From positions 1 through 53,347 of the forward strand of contig LIQL01000156.1 of NCBI GenBank assembly GCA_001418405.1: DNA of 53,347 nucleotides. Direction: 5' to 3'. Every line of letters begins with the position of its first letter. Position 1 is the first letter of the stretch. The stretch is from Streptomyces diastatochromogenes (GTDB taxonomy: Bacteria; Actinomycetota; Actinomycetes; Streptomycetales; Streptomycetaceae). Below the pieces are notes generated by a model, which worked only from the letters and a program-made list of their open reading frames with translations, made no database searches and was not told the DNA's origin. This document shows, one piece after another, positions 17,404-25,216 of the stretch. The position numbers and the translations under genes were made by a program.

Positions 17404-18609
17404 TCACGAGGACGGCGCCGGCACCCGCCCGGCACCGCCGGCCGCCCGCCGCCGCATCCCTTCCGCCGCACCGCCGACCAGCACTGCCACGGCCACCAGC
17501 AGCGCGCTCACCCACAGCGGCGCGCGGTAGCCGAAGCCCGCGGCGAGCGCGAGACCGCCCCACCAAGGGCCGACCGCGGCGCCCACGTTGAGCGCGGCGG
17601 TCGCGAACCCGCCGCCCAGCGTGGGCGCTTCGACCGCCGCGTAGAGCACCTGCGCGATCAGCGTGGAGCCGACCGCGAACGACAGGGTCCCCTGGACGAG
17701 CACCCACCCGACGGTGGCCACCGCGTTCGAGGCCGTCAGCGCGAACGCCGCCCAGCCGACGAGCAGCGCCGCGCCCCCGACGGCCAGCACCGCCCGGGGC
17801 CGCCGGTCGGCCAGCCGCCCGCCCGCCGTGACACCGGCGAACGACCCGATCCCGAACAGCGCCAACACCACCGGCACCCCGGCAGCGCCGAACCCGGTGA
17901 CGCCCGTGACCAGCGGTGCGAGATAGGTGAAGGTACAGAACGTGGCGCCGTTGACCAGCGCTGCCAGCAGCAACGCCACCCACAGCCGCGGCCGTTGCAG
18001 CGTCCGCACCTCGGCCCGGATCCCGGGAGTTCCGGGCGTCCCGCCGACCGAGCCGTCGCCCGTCGGCCCGGCCGGCACCGACCGCACGAGGGTGAGGACG
18101 GCCGGCACCGACACCGCGGCCACCGCCCAGAACGCCGAGCGCCAGCCCCACTCCTGCCCCAGCACGGCGCCGGCCGGCACGCCGGCGATGCAGGCCAGCG
18201 TGGTGCCGCCCAACAGCACGGAGGTGGCCCGGCCCTTGGCGTCGGGCGCGACCATCGCGGCGGCCGCCGCCAGCGCCACGGCCAGGAACCCGGCATTGGC
18301 CAGCGCCGCCACCACCCGGGTGGCCAGCAGCACCACGAAGCTCGTGGTGACCGCGCCCACGACGTGGACCAGCAGGAAGGCGACCAGGAAGACCAGCAGG
18401 GCGCGCCGCCGCGGCCAGCGCCGGCTCAACAGCGCCATCAGGGGCGCCCCGACGATCATCCCGGCCGCGAACGCCGAGGTCAGCGCGCCCGCGGCCGGAA
18501 TGGACACCTGGAGATCGGCGGCGATGTCCGGGATCAGCCCGGACAGCATGAATTCGGACGTGCCCTGCGCGAACACCGCGAGCGCAAGCACGTAGAGGGC
18601 GAACGGCAT
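17404..18609 (-). CDS. Cmx/CmrA-type MFS drug efflux transporter
   Basis: 401 residues from ATG 18609, with GGAG 7 nt upstream; ATG 18630 would add 7 residues. Twelve hydrophobic segments are evident. The N-terminus LAVFAQGTSEFMLSGLIPDIAADL and the GAPLMALLSRRWPRR loop (MFS motif A region) match the chloramphenicol exporter subfamily typified by the S. lividans Cml and corynebacterial Cmx proteins. It should export amphenicol-like or related compounds by proton antiport; the substrate here is inferred. A leaderless nine-codon ORF followed at once by a strong hairpin lies 240-290 bp upstream, which fits antibiotic-induced attenuation. The pump is separated from the upstream tex gene by two strong terminators. 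Confidence 0.88.
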   Translation of the reverse strand: MPFALYVLALAVFAQGTSEFMLSGLIPDIAADLQVSIPAAGALTSAFAAGMIVGAPLMALLSRRWPRRRALLVFLVAFLLVHVVGAVTTSFVVLLATRVVAALANAGFLAVALAAAAAMVAPDAKGRATSVLLGGTTLACIAGVPAGAVLGQEWGWRSAFWAVAAVSVPAVLTLVRSVPAGPTGDGSVGGTPGTPGIRAEVRTLQRPRLWVALLLAALVNGATFCTFTYLAPLVTGVTGFGAAGVPVVLALFGIGSFAGVTAGGRLADRRPRAVLAVGGAALLVGWAAFALTASNAVATVGWVLVQGTLSFAVGSTLIAQVLYAAVEAPTLGGGFATAALNVGAAVGPWWGGLALAAGFGYRAPLWVSALLVAVAVLVGGAAEGMRRRAAGGAGRVPAPSS

Positions 18610-18846
18610 CAGAAATCTCCGCAACCACACCGTGGACCGGCACGGCCGAGGAACGCCGTCGGCGGAACCGACGGCGCCCGACGGGACCGGTCGAAGAAGC
18701 GGCAGCCCCGGCTACCGCATGGACAAGACCTGCCTCAACGGGCGGTCCGGTGGCGGGAGGAGACCTCGACGTGACGGCGCGGGAACGCGCAGCGGCGCGA
18801 CGGCGGCCCGAGGGCGGCGTCGCGGCCGGGGAACGGCAGTGCGAGG

Positions 18847-18871
18847 AGCCACCGGGCGGCGCCCGGTGGCT
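18847..18871 (-). terminator. Attenuator-like hairpin in the efflux-pump leader
   Basis: Bases 18847-18857 (AGCCACCGGGC) are perfectly complementary to 18861-18871 with a 3-nt loop. On the minus strand the stem begins within the TAG stop of the nine-codon leader ORF, so a ribosome stalled there would physically block the stem. No T-run follows. Confidence 0.55.
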
Positions 18872-18899
18872 AGCGTCTTGAGGACTCGGGGCTGGTCAC
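18870..18899 (-). CDS. Nine-codon leader peptide upstream of efflux pump
   Basis: Reads MTSPESSRR then TAG, from GTG at 18899. The -10 hexamer TAGCCT ends 7 nt before the GTG, so the peptide is probably translated from a leaderless mRNA; the GGAG one base before GTG is too close to be a normal ribosome site. Its stop codon overlaps the 5' arm of a perfect 11-bp stem. This arrangement (short upstream ORF plus overlapping stem before a resistance gene) is the hallmark of ribosome-mediated attenuation. I infer that chloramphenicol-like or other ribosome-targeting drugs change ribosome position on this ORF and induce the downstream exporter. Not shown experimentally here. Confidence 0.5.
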   Translation of the reverse strand: MTSPESSRR

Positions 18900-18906
18900 G
18901 CTCCGC

Positions 18907-18936
18907 AGGCTAACCGCGCCCGGCCGGCCCCGTCCA
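18907..18936 (-). promoter_or_regulatory. Promoter of the efflux-pump transcript
   Basis: TGGACG at 18936-18931 (five of six matches to TTGACG), an 18-bp spacer, and TAGCCT at 18912-18907, read on the minus strand. Predicted transcription start coincides with the leader GTG at 18899. Confidence 0.5.
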
Positions 18937-18975
18937 CGGATTAATCGCGCCGTGGTGGTCATCGGCCCGGCGCAC

Positions 18976-19011
18976 GAGCGCCCCGCCCGGTTCGGTCCGG
19001 GCGGGGCGCTC
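18976..19011 (-). terminator. Second of two tandem terminators after tex
   Basis: Perfect 15-bp stem, 18976-18990 with 18997-19011, and a 6-nt TTCGGT loop. Read on the minus strand it is the second hairpin after the tex stop and insulates the efflux-pump promoter. Confidence 0.75.
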
Positions 19012-19015
19012 ACCG

Positions 19016-19060
19016 CGGTGGGTCGGGGCGGGCGGCGGCGCCACCCGCCCCGACCCACCG
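19016..19060 (-). terminator. First of two tandem terminators after tex
   Basis: Perfect 17-bp stem, 19016-19032 with 19044-19060, and an 11-nt loop, beginning 14 nt after the tex stop codon. Confidence 0.75.
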
Positions 19061-19074
19061 TCAGTCCGTTGCGC

Positions 19075-21504
19075 TCAACGGCCGTCCTTGCCGCCCAACA
19101 GCCCGGCCCGCCGCAGCGCGTCCGCCATCGCGTCGTTGACCGGCCCGGCCTCCCGGCCGCCGCCGCGCCGCTCGGCGCCCCGCTGGCCGCCGCTCTGCCG
19201 CGGCCGCGGCGACGCACCGCCCCGGCCGCCCTCGCGCGGGCCCCGACCGCCGCCACCGCCGCCGCGCCGCTCGCCGCCACCGGCCGGCGCGGCCTTGCCC
19301 GGCTCGTCGTCCAGCCGCAGGGTCAGCGAGATCCGCTTGCGCGGGATGTCGACGTCGAGCACCTTGACCCGGACGATGTCGCCCGGCTTCACCACGTCCC
19401 GCGGGTCCTTGACGAAGGTCTTCGACATCGCCGAGACGTGCACCAGTCCGTCCTGGTGGACGCCCACGTCCACGAACGCCCCGAAGGCGGCGACGTTGGT
19501 CACCACGCCCTCCAGGAGCATCCCCGGCGCCAGGTCGCCGATCTTCTCCACGCCGTCCTTGAAGGTCGCGGTCTTGAACTCCGGCCGCGGGTCACGGCCC
19601 GGCTTCTCCAACTCCTGGAGGATGTCGGAGACCGTCGGCAGGCCGAAGGAGTCGTCGACGAAGTCCGCCGGGCGCAGGGCGCGCAGCACGGTGGCGTTGC
19701 CGATCAGCGACCCGACCTCGCTCTGCGCCGCCTTGACGATCCGGCGCACCACCGGGTACGCCTCCGGGTGCACGCTGGAGGCGTCCAGCGGGTCGTCGCC
19801 GCCCCGGATCCGCAGGAAGCCCGCGCACTGCTCGTACGCCTTGGGGCCCAGCCGCGGCACGTCCTTGAGGGCCTTGCGGGAGCGGAACGGGCCGTTGCCG
19901 TCACGGTGGTTCACGATGTTCTCGGCCAGGCCCGAGCTGATGCCGGAGACCCGGGCCAGCAGCGGGGCGGAGGCGGTGTTGACGTCCACGCCGACGCCGT
20001 TCACGCAGTCCTCGACCACCGCGTCGAGCGAGCGCGACAACTTGGCCTCGGACAGGTCGTGCTGGTACTGGCCGACCCCGATCGACTTGGGGTCGATCTT
20101 GACGAGTTCGGCCAGCGGGTCCTGCAGGCGCCGCGCGATGGAGACCGCGCCGCGCAGCGACACGTCCAGGTCCGGCAGCTCCTGCGAGGCGAACGCGGAG
20201 GCGGAGTACACCGAGGCGCCGGCCTCGGACACCATGACCTTCGTCAGGTTCAACTCCGGCTGCGCGGCGATCAGTTCGGTGGCCAGCTTGTCGGTTTCGC
20301 GGGAGGCGGTGCCGTTGCCGATCGCGATCAGCTCGACGTCGTGCTCCCGGGCCAGCCGCGCCAGGGTGGCCAGCGCCGCGTCCCACTTCTGCTGCGGCAC
20401 GTGCGGGTAGATCGTCTCGGTCGCCGCCACCTTGCCGGTCGCCTCGATCACGGCCACCTTCACGCCGGTGCGGAAACCGGGGTCCAGGCCCATCGTCGCG
20501 CGCGTCCCGGCGGGCGCCGCCAGCAGCAGGTCCCGCAGGTTCGCGGCGAACACCCGGACCGCCTCGTCCTCGGCGGCCTGCCGCAGCCGCAGCCGCAGGT
20601 CGATTCCCAGGTGCACCTGCACGCGGGTGCGCCAGGCCCAGCGGACCGTGTCCTTGAGCCACGTGTCGGCCGGCCGGCCGCGGTCGACGATCCCGAAGCG
20701 GTGCGCGATGGACCGCTCGTAGGCGCTGGGGCCCTCACCGGCCTCGGCCGGGTCCTCGGGCTCCAGCGTGAGGTCGAGGACGTCCTCCTTCTCGCCGCGG
20801 AGCATCGCCAGCACCCGGTGGGAGGGCAGCTCGGTGAACGGCTCGGCGAACGCGAAGTAGTCGGCGAACTTGGCGCCCTCCTCCTCCTTGCCCGCACGCA
20901 CCTTCGCCGCGACCCGGCCGCGCGACCACATCCGCTCGCGCAACTCGCCGATCAGGTCCGCGTCCTCGCTGAACCGCTCGGTGAGGATCGCCCGCGCGCC
21001 CTCCAGGGCCGCCGCGGGGTCGGCGACGCCCTTGTCCGCGGACACGAAGGCGGCGGCGGCCGCGGCCGGTTCGACGGACGGGTCCGTCAGCAGCCCGTCG
21101 GCCAGCGGTTCCAGCCCCGCCTCGCGGGCGATCTGCGCCTTGGTGCGCCGCTTCGGCTTGAACGGCAGGTAGATGTCCTCCAGCCGGGCCTTGGACTCGG
21201 CTCCGCGGATCTGCGCCTCCAACGCGGCGTCCAGCTTGCCCTGCGACCGCACGGACTCCAGGACGGCCGTCCGCCGCTCCTCCAGCTCCCGCAGGTAGCG
21301 CAGCCGCTCCTCCAAGGAGCGCAGCTGGGCGTCGTCCAGCGTCTCGGTCGCTTCCTTGCGGTAGCGCGCGATGAACGGGACGGTCGAGCCGCCGTCGAGC
21401 AGTTCGACCGCGGCCTTCACCTGCCGCTCCTTGACGCCGAGCTCGTCGGCGATGCGCGCTTCGATGGACCCGAGGGTCCCGATGGGCCCAGTGGCTGCCG
21501 TCAC
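19075..21504 (-). CDS. tex: Tex, RNA-binding transcription accessory protein
   Basis: 809 residues from GTG 21504, preceded by AGGA at 6 nt; ATG 21546 in frame would add 14 residues. Family order is intact: N-terminal helical domain starting SIEARIADELGVKERQV with TVPFIARYRKE, the YqgF/RNase H-like domain (TMGLDPGFRTGVKVAVI), helix-hairpin-helix repeats (LLARVSGISSGLAENIV), and a C-terminal S1 RNA-binding domain (VVTNVAAFGAFVDVGVHQDG to RISLTLRLDDE). The last 70 residues are an RGG/Gly-rich tail common in actinobacterial Tex, likely adding nucleic-acid binding. Tex acts on RNA polymerase/RNA complexes; the detailed role in Streptomyces is open. It is monocistronic, ending in two tandem terminators. 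Confidence 0.95.
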   Translation of the reverse strand: MTAATGPIGTLGSIEARIADELGVKERQVKAAVELLDGGSTVPFIARYRKEATETLDDAQLRSLEERLRYLRELEERRTAVLESVRSQGKLDAALEAQIRGAESKARLEDIYLPFKPKRRTKAQIAREAGLEPLADGLLTDPSVEPAAAAAAFVSADKGVADPAAALEGARAILTERFSEDADLIGELRERMWSRGRVAAKVRAGKEEEGAKFADYFAFAEPFTELPSHRVLAMLRGEKEDVLDLTLEPEDPAEAGEGPSAYERSIAHRFGIVDRGRPADTWLKDTVRWAWRTRVQVHLGIDLRLRLRQAAEDEAVRVFAANLRDLLLAAPAGTRATMGLDPGFRTGVKVAVIEATGKVAATETIYPHVPQQKWDAALATLARLAREHDVELIAIGNGTASRETDKLATELIAAQPELNLTKVMVSEAGASVYSASAFASQELPDLDVSLRGAVSIARRLQDPLAELVKIDPKSIGVGQYQHDLSEAKLSRSLDAVVEDCVNGVGVDVNTASAPLLARVSGISSGLAENIVNHRDGNGPFRSRKALKDVPRLGPKAYEQCAGFLRIRGGDDPLDASSVHPEAYPVVRRIVKAAQSEVGSLIGNATVLRALRPADFVDDSFGLPTVSDILQELEKPGRDPRPEFKTATFKDGVEKIGDLAPGMLLEGVVTNVAAFGAFVDVGVHQDGLVHVSAMSKTFVKDPRDVVKPGDIVRVKVLDVDIPRKRISLTLRLDDEPGKAAPAGGGERRGGGGGGRGPREGGRGGASPRPRQSGGQRGAERRGGGREAGPVNDAMADALRRAGLLGGKDGR

Positions 21505-21645
21505 GTTGATCCTGCCCGCCTTCCAGCGACTTTCCTGAGCCTGCATTGTGCCGCCCCGCGGTCCGGACTGTCGCACCGCCCGGCCGGGAACGCCGGGGTG
21601 TGAGAAGACGCACCCACCGCCGGCGCCCCCGTTCCGGGCGAGCGG

Positions 21646-22512
21646 CTAGTCCCTGGCGAACAGCGTCTGGGGGAACGCCCCGGATTCCATCAGGCGCGCG
21701 GTGAAGCCGGCCGCGAGTTCGGTCAACCGGGCCACGCCCGCCGCCCCCAGGTGCTCGTACGGAGCCCGGTCGAGCCGGTCCGTGGTCCGCTCCAGCTCCT
21801 TGCGCAGCGCCGTGCCGGCCTCGGTGAGTTCGTCGGCGTCGACCAGCAGTCCGCGCCCGCGCAGCCGCTCCTGTGCCGCCGTCAGCTCCTCGGGCGTCCA
21901 GCCGCGGGTCGCCAGGATGCCGCGGTAGCTCATGCCGTGCCCGCTGGCGGCGTGCGAGACCAGGGCCTCCGTCGGGTCCAGCTCGGCGTCGAGCAGCGCC
22001 ACCAGGTGGCCGTCGCCGCGGTGTTCGCGCAGCAGCGACGCGGCGTGCCAGTAGGCGAGGTGCGGGGCCTGGGGCACCGGGAGGTCGGCGTGGGCGGAGT
22101 ACAGCGGCCGGGCGTGCCGGGTGCAGCCCTCGGCGGCGGTCAGCGCGAGCTTCGCCGCCTCCGCCATCTCCGGGGAGTCCACCGCGTCGCCGAGGAGCCG
22201 GCGCAGGGCGGCGTCCACCGCCCGCAGCCTGGCGTCCAGCACGGCCTGCGGCGTGGTGACCGTCCAGACCTGGGGCACGTGCTGGGCGATCAGTTCGTGC
22301 TTGAAGGAGTAGAAGGTCGCGGCGATCGTTCCGGCGCCCACCGCGCCGAGCGGCGCGCTCCGGACGGCGAAGTACCCGGCGCGGCCCTCGACTCCCAACC
22401 CGGACAGTTCCGCGGTGAGTTCCGGGGCGAAGTAGTGCGCCGAGTGGAAGGGGTTGAGGGCGTTCTGGCAGTGCCGGCCGGCCCGTTCGGGCAGTGCGCT
22501 GGAAGTCGTCAT
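21646..22512 (-). CDS. SCO6745/SalK-like family protein
   Basis: 288 residues. Helical, cytosolic protein of the family named after S. coelicolor SCO6745. Recognisable stretches are CQNALNPFHSAHYFAPE near the N-terminus, GYFAVRSAPLG, FYSFKHELIA and a C-terminal helical region rich in Leu/Glu that resembles a winged-helix fold (ILATRGWTPEELTAAQERL). Annotated members are sometimes called SalK or MarR-like, but I know of no established activity. It lies upstream of and in the same direction as tex, about 140 bp apart. Its presence beside hopanoid and idi genes matches the remembered S. coelicolor gene order. Confidence 0.8.
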   Translation of the reverse strand: MTTSSALPERAGRHCQNALNPFHSAHYFAPELTAELSGLGVEGRAGYFAVRSAPLGAVGAGTIAATFYSFKHELIAQHVPQVWTVTTPQAVLDARLRAVDAALRRLLGDAVDSPEMAEAAKLALTAAEGCTRHARPLYSAHADLPVPQAPHLAYWHAASLLREHRGDGHLVALLDAELDPTEALVSHAASGHGMSYRGILATRGWTPEELTAAQERLRGRGLLVDADELTEAGTALRKELERTTDRLDRAPYEHLGAAGVARLTELAAGFTARLMESGAFPQTLFARD

Positions 22513-22645
22513 GCGAGCAGGTTACCGACCCGTCGGTATGGCGCCACCCCCGCGGGCGCCCCGAGCGCACCCCGTTCCCCGCATGGCAGGAAAGGTGGGA
22601 AACCCGTCATTGCCGCCATCATGCCGCGCCACCAGGATGGAGGGC

Positions 22646-23605
22646 ATGGAACAGCGCGACGTGCTGGTCGTCCTCTTCGACGGCGTGCAGAGCCTCGACG
22701 TGAGCGGCCCGGTCGAGGTCTTCAGCGGAGCCTGCCACGGCGTCCCCGGCGCCTACCGCATCCGCACCGCCGGCCTGACCGGCGCCCCGGTCCGCACCAC
22801 CAGCGGCCTGACCCTCGTCCCGGACCTCGCCCTCGACGCCGCCGAGCCCCCGCACACCCTCCTGCTCCCGGGCGGCGAGGCCACCGACCTGCCCGACCCG
22901 CGGCTGGTGGACTGGCTGCGCACGCACGCCCCGGGCGCCCAGCGGAAGGTCTCGGTCTGCAGCGGCGCCTTCCTGCTGGCCGCGGCCGGACTGCTGGACG
23001 GACGCCGGGCCACCACCCACTGGAGCCTGTGCGCCGACCTCGCCGCCCGCCATCCCGCGGTCCGCGTCGACCCCGAACCGATCTACGTGCGCGACGGCGA
23101 CGTGGCGACCTCCGCCGGCGTCACCGCCGGCATCGACCTGGCGCTGGCCCTGGTCGAGGAGGACCTCGGCCGCGACCTGGCCCTGTCCATCGCCCGCCAC
23201 CTGGTCGTCTTCCTGCGCCGACCGGGCAACCAGACGCAGTTCAGCGCCCAGCTCGCCGCGCAGACCGCGGAACGCCGCCCGCTGCGCGACGTCCAACAGT
23301 GGATCACCGAACACCCGGCGGCGGACCTCTGCGTCGAGGCGCTGGCCGACCGCGCCGGGCTCTCCCCGCGGCACTTCGCCCGCGCCTTCCGCGACGAGAC
23401 CGGGATGACGCCCGGCCGCTACGTCGACCGGGTCCGTCTGGAGGCGGCCCGCCGGCGCCTGGAGGACACCGCCGACGGCGTCGAGCAGATCTCCCGGCAG
23501 TGCGGCTACGGCACCACCGAGGCGATGCGCCGCGCCTTCGTCCGGGTCCTCGACACCTCCCCGGCCGAGTACCGCCGCCGCTTCCGGCCGGCCCGGCTGC
23601 CCTGA
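22646..23605 (+). CDS. GlxA family regulator (DJ-1/PfpI plus AraC)
   Basis: 319 residues from ATG 22646; ATG 22637 is equally possible since GGAGG is only 2 nt before 22646. Residues 1-170 are a DJ-1/PfpI glutamine-amidotransferase-like domain with the nucleophile-elbow Cys in SVCSGAFLLAAAGLL. Residues about 215-315 are an AraC-type pair of helix-turn-helices (LADRAGLSPRHFARAFRDETG and ISRQCGYGTTEAMRRAF). Such proteins are cytosolic transcription regulators, the DJ-1 domain probably sensing a metabolite. The next gene encodes a stand-alone DJ-1/PfpI protein in the same direction, its likely target or partner. Confidence 0.92.
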   Translation: MEQRDVLVVLFDGVQSLDVSGPVEVFSGACHGVPGAYRIRTAGLTGAPVRTTSGLTLVPDLALDAAEPPHTLLLPGGEATDLPDPRLVDWLRTHAPGAQRKVSVCSGAFLLAAAGLLDGRRATTHWSLCADLAARHPAVRVDPEPIYVRDGDVATSAGVTAGIDLALALVEEDLGRDLALSIARHLVVFLRRPGNQTQFSAQLAAQTAERRPLRDVQQWITEHPAADLCVEALADRAGLSPRHFARAFRDETGMTPGRYVDRVRLEAARRRLEDTADGVEQISRQCGYGTTEAMRRAFVRVLDTSPAEYRRRFRPARLP

Positions 23606-23685
23606 CCGGCCCCGGACCCGCCACCACCACCGACCACCCCGACCGCCCCGGCAGACCACACCACCGAACCAGGAACGAGGTCCCC

Positions 23686-24357
23686 GTGCAGATCGCCATC
23701 CTCCTCTACGACCGCTTCACCGCCCTCGACGCCATCGGCCCCTACGAGACCCTCGGGCTCGTCCCGGACGCCGAAGTGGTGTTCGTCGCGGAACACCCCG
23801 GCGTCCACCGCAGCGACAAGGGCTCGCTCAACCTGGTCGCGGAGGCCGCCCTCGGCGACGTCACCGCGCCCGACGTACTCGTCGTCCCCGGCGGCCCCGG
23901 GCAGGCCGCGCTCATGACGGACGGTCCGCTGCACGACTGGATCCGGGCCGTGGACGCCGGCACCACCTGGACCACCTCGGTCTGCACCGGCTCACTGGTC
24001 CTCGCCGCCGCCGGCCTCCTGCGGGGCCGCCGGGCCACCTCCCACTGGCTCGCGCTGGACCTGCTCCCCACCTACGGCGCCGAACCCACGGGGGAGCGGG
24101 TGGTCTTCGACGGCAAGTACGTCACCGCCGCCGGCGTCTCCTCCGGCATCGACATGGGGCTCACCCTGGCCGGCCGGATCGCCGGCGACTTCGTCGCGCA
24201 GACGATCCAACTCGGCATCGAGTACGACCCGCAGCCGCCCTACGACGCGGGTGCCCCGGAGAAGGCGCCGGCCGACGTCGTCGCCGCCCTGCGGGAGCAC
24301 GGCGACATCATCCTGGCCGGGAAGCGGTGGCGGGACGCCGGCACCGCAGTGAACTGA
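23686..24357 (+). CDS. DJ-1/PfpI family protein
   Basis: 223 residues from GTG 23686 (GAGG 5 nt upstream). It resembles the isonitrile hydratase/ThiJ branch: LYDRFTALDAIGPYE at the N-terminus and the nucleophilic Cys in SVCTGSLVLAAAGLL, with HW soon after. GVSSGIDMGL is the conserved C-terminal block. Relatives hydrate isonitriles or act as glyoxalases/chaperones, so an enzyme on a small electrophile is plausible. It follows the GlxA regulator, whose sensing domain is homologous; probably one transcript. Confidence 0.87.
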   Translation: MQIAILLYDRFTALDAIGPYETLGLVPDAEVVFVAEHPGVHRSDKGSLNLVAEAALGDVTAPDVLVVPGGPGQAALMTDGPLHDWIRAVDAGTTWTTSVCTGSLVLAAAGLLRGRRATSHWLALDLLPTYGAEPTGERVVFDGKYVTAAGVSSGIDMGLTLAGRIAGDFVAQTIQLGIEYDPQPPYDAGAPEKAPADVVAALREHGDIILAGKRWRDAGTAVN

Positions 24358-24391
24358 CGGAGCATCAAGACCTACGGGCGGCGAACGCCGC

Positions 24392-25162
24392 TCAGCCCTC
24401 GGGCCACCTGAACCGCGGCGCCCTGCGCTCCAGGAAGGCGGCGGCACCCTCCGCGGTGTCGCCGCTCTCCCGCGCCTGCGCCGCCCAGAACGCCCCGCGC
24501 GCCTCCGCCTCCTCGGGCGCCACGTCCCAGGTCCCGTTGGCCAGCTCCTTCGCCGCGCTCTGGGTCAACAGCGACCGGCTCGCCAGGACGGCGGTGAACT
24601 CCGCGACCCGCTTGTCCAGCTCGCCCTCGGCCACCACCTCGTCCACCAGCCCGGTCCGCAGCGCCCGCGCGCAGTCGATCAACTCGCCCGAGAACAGAAG
24701 GTACTTGGCGGCTGAAAGCCCCACCAACCGGACCAGTCGCCGGGTCGCCGACGCCGGATAGGCCACCCCCAGCTTCGCGGGCGTCACCCCGAACAGCGCG
24801 CCCTCCTCCGCGAACCGCAGGTCGCAGGCGGCCGCCAACTGGGCGCCGCCGCCCACGCAGTAACCCCGTATCGCCGCCACCGTCGGCCGCGGAAAGGCCG
24901 CCAACGCCTCCTCCGCCGCCACCGCCAGCCCCTGCGACGCCCCCGACGGGTCCCGCAGCGAGCCGATGTCCGCCCCCGCGCAGAACGTCCCGCCGTCCCC
25001 GGTCAGCACCAGCGCCCGCACCGCGCGGTCCGCCGCGAGCCGCGCCAGCAGCGGCGGCACCTCCTGCCACATCGCGACGGTCATCGCGTTGCGCTTGCCC
25101 GTGTTGCTGATCGTGACGGTCGCCGTACCGCCGCTGACACGCGTCTTCAGACCCGGTTCCAT
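24392..25162 (-). CDS. Enoyl-CoA hydratase/isomerase family protein
   Basis: 256 residues. Crotonase fold: FCAGADIGSL (CoA-binding/oxyanion block, about 60-69), PTVAAIRGYCVGGGAQLAAACDLRFA (about 93-118) and GVTPAKLGVAYPASATRRLVRL. In the second block the residue at the usual first catalytic Glu (E144 of the rat hydratase) is Cys/Gly-rich, whereas in the third, the second-Glu position appears as Ala/Tyr, so hydratase chemistry is uncertain and another crotonase reaction (thioesterase, isomerase, decarboxylase) is possible. The ATG has no ribosome site; TACTAT at 25174-25169 is 6 nt upstream, which suggests leaderless translation. Divergent from the ABC-F gene, 54 bp apart. Confidence 0.88.
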   Translation of the reverse strand: MEPGLKTRVSGGTATVTISNTGKRNAMTVAMWQEVPPLLARLAADRAVRALVLTGDGGTFCAGADIGSLRDPSGASQGLAVAAEEALAAFPRPTVAAIRGYCVGGGAQLAAACDLRFAEEGALFGVTPAKLGVAYPASATRRLVRLVGLSAAKYLLFSGELIDCARALRTGLVDEVVAEGELDKRVAEFTAVLASRSLLTQSAAKELANGTWDVAPEEAEARGAFWAAQARESGDTAEGAAAFLERRAPRFRWPEG

Positions 25163-25168
25163 GCCCGG

Positions 25169-25174
25169 ATAGTA
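25169..25174 (-). promoter_or_regulatory. Candidate leaderless -10 for the crotonase gene
   Basis: TACTAT read on the minus strand ends 6 nt before the ATG at 25162; no ribosome site is present. A -35 is not evident. Confidence 0.4.
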
Positions 25175-25216
25175 GAGCGACCGCCGGGCGCCCGGCCGGA
25201 TACGATCGGCGACCTG

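Noticed and set aside
18952..21603. 883-codon plus-strand open frame opposite tex
   Set aside because: Antisense to a fully recognisable Tex protein; no family features.
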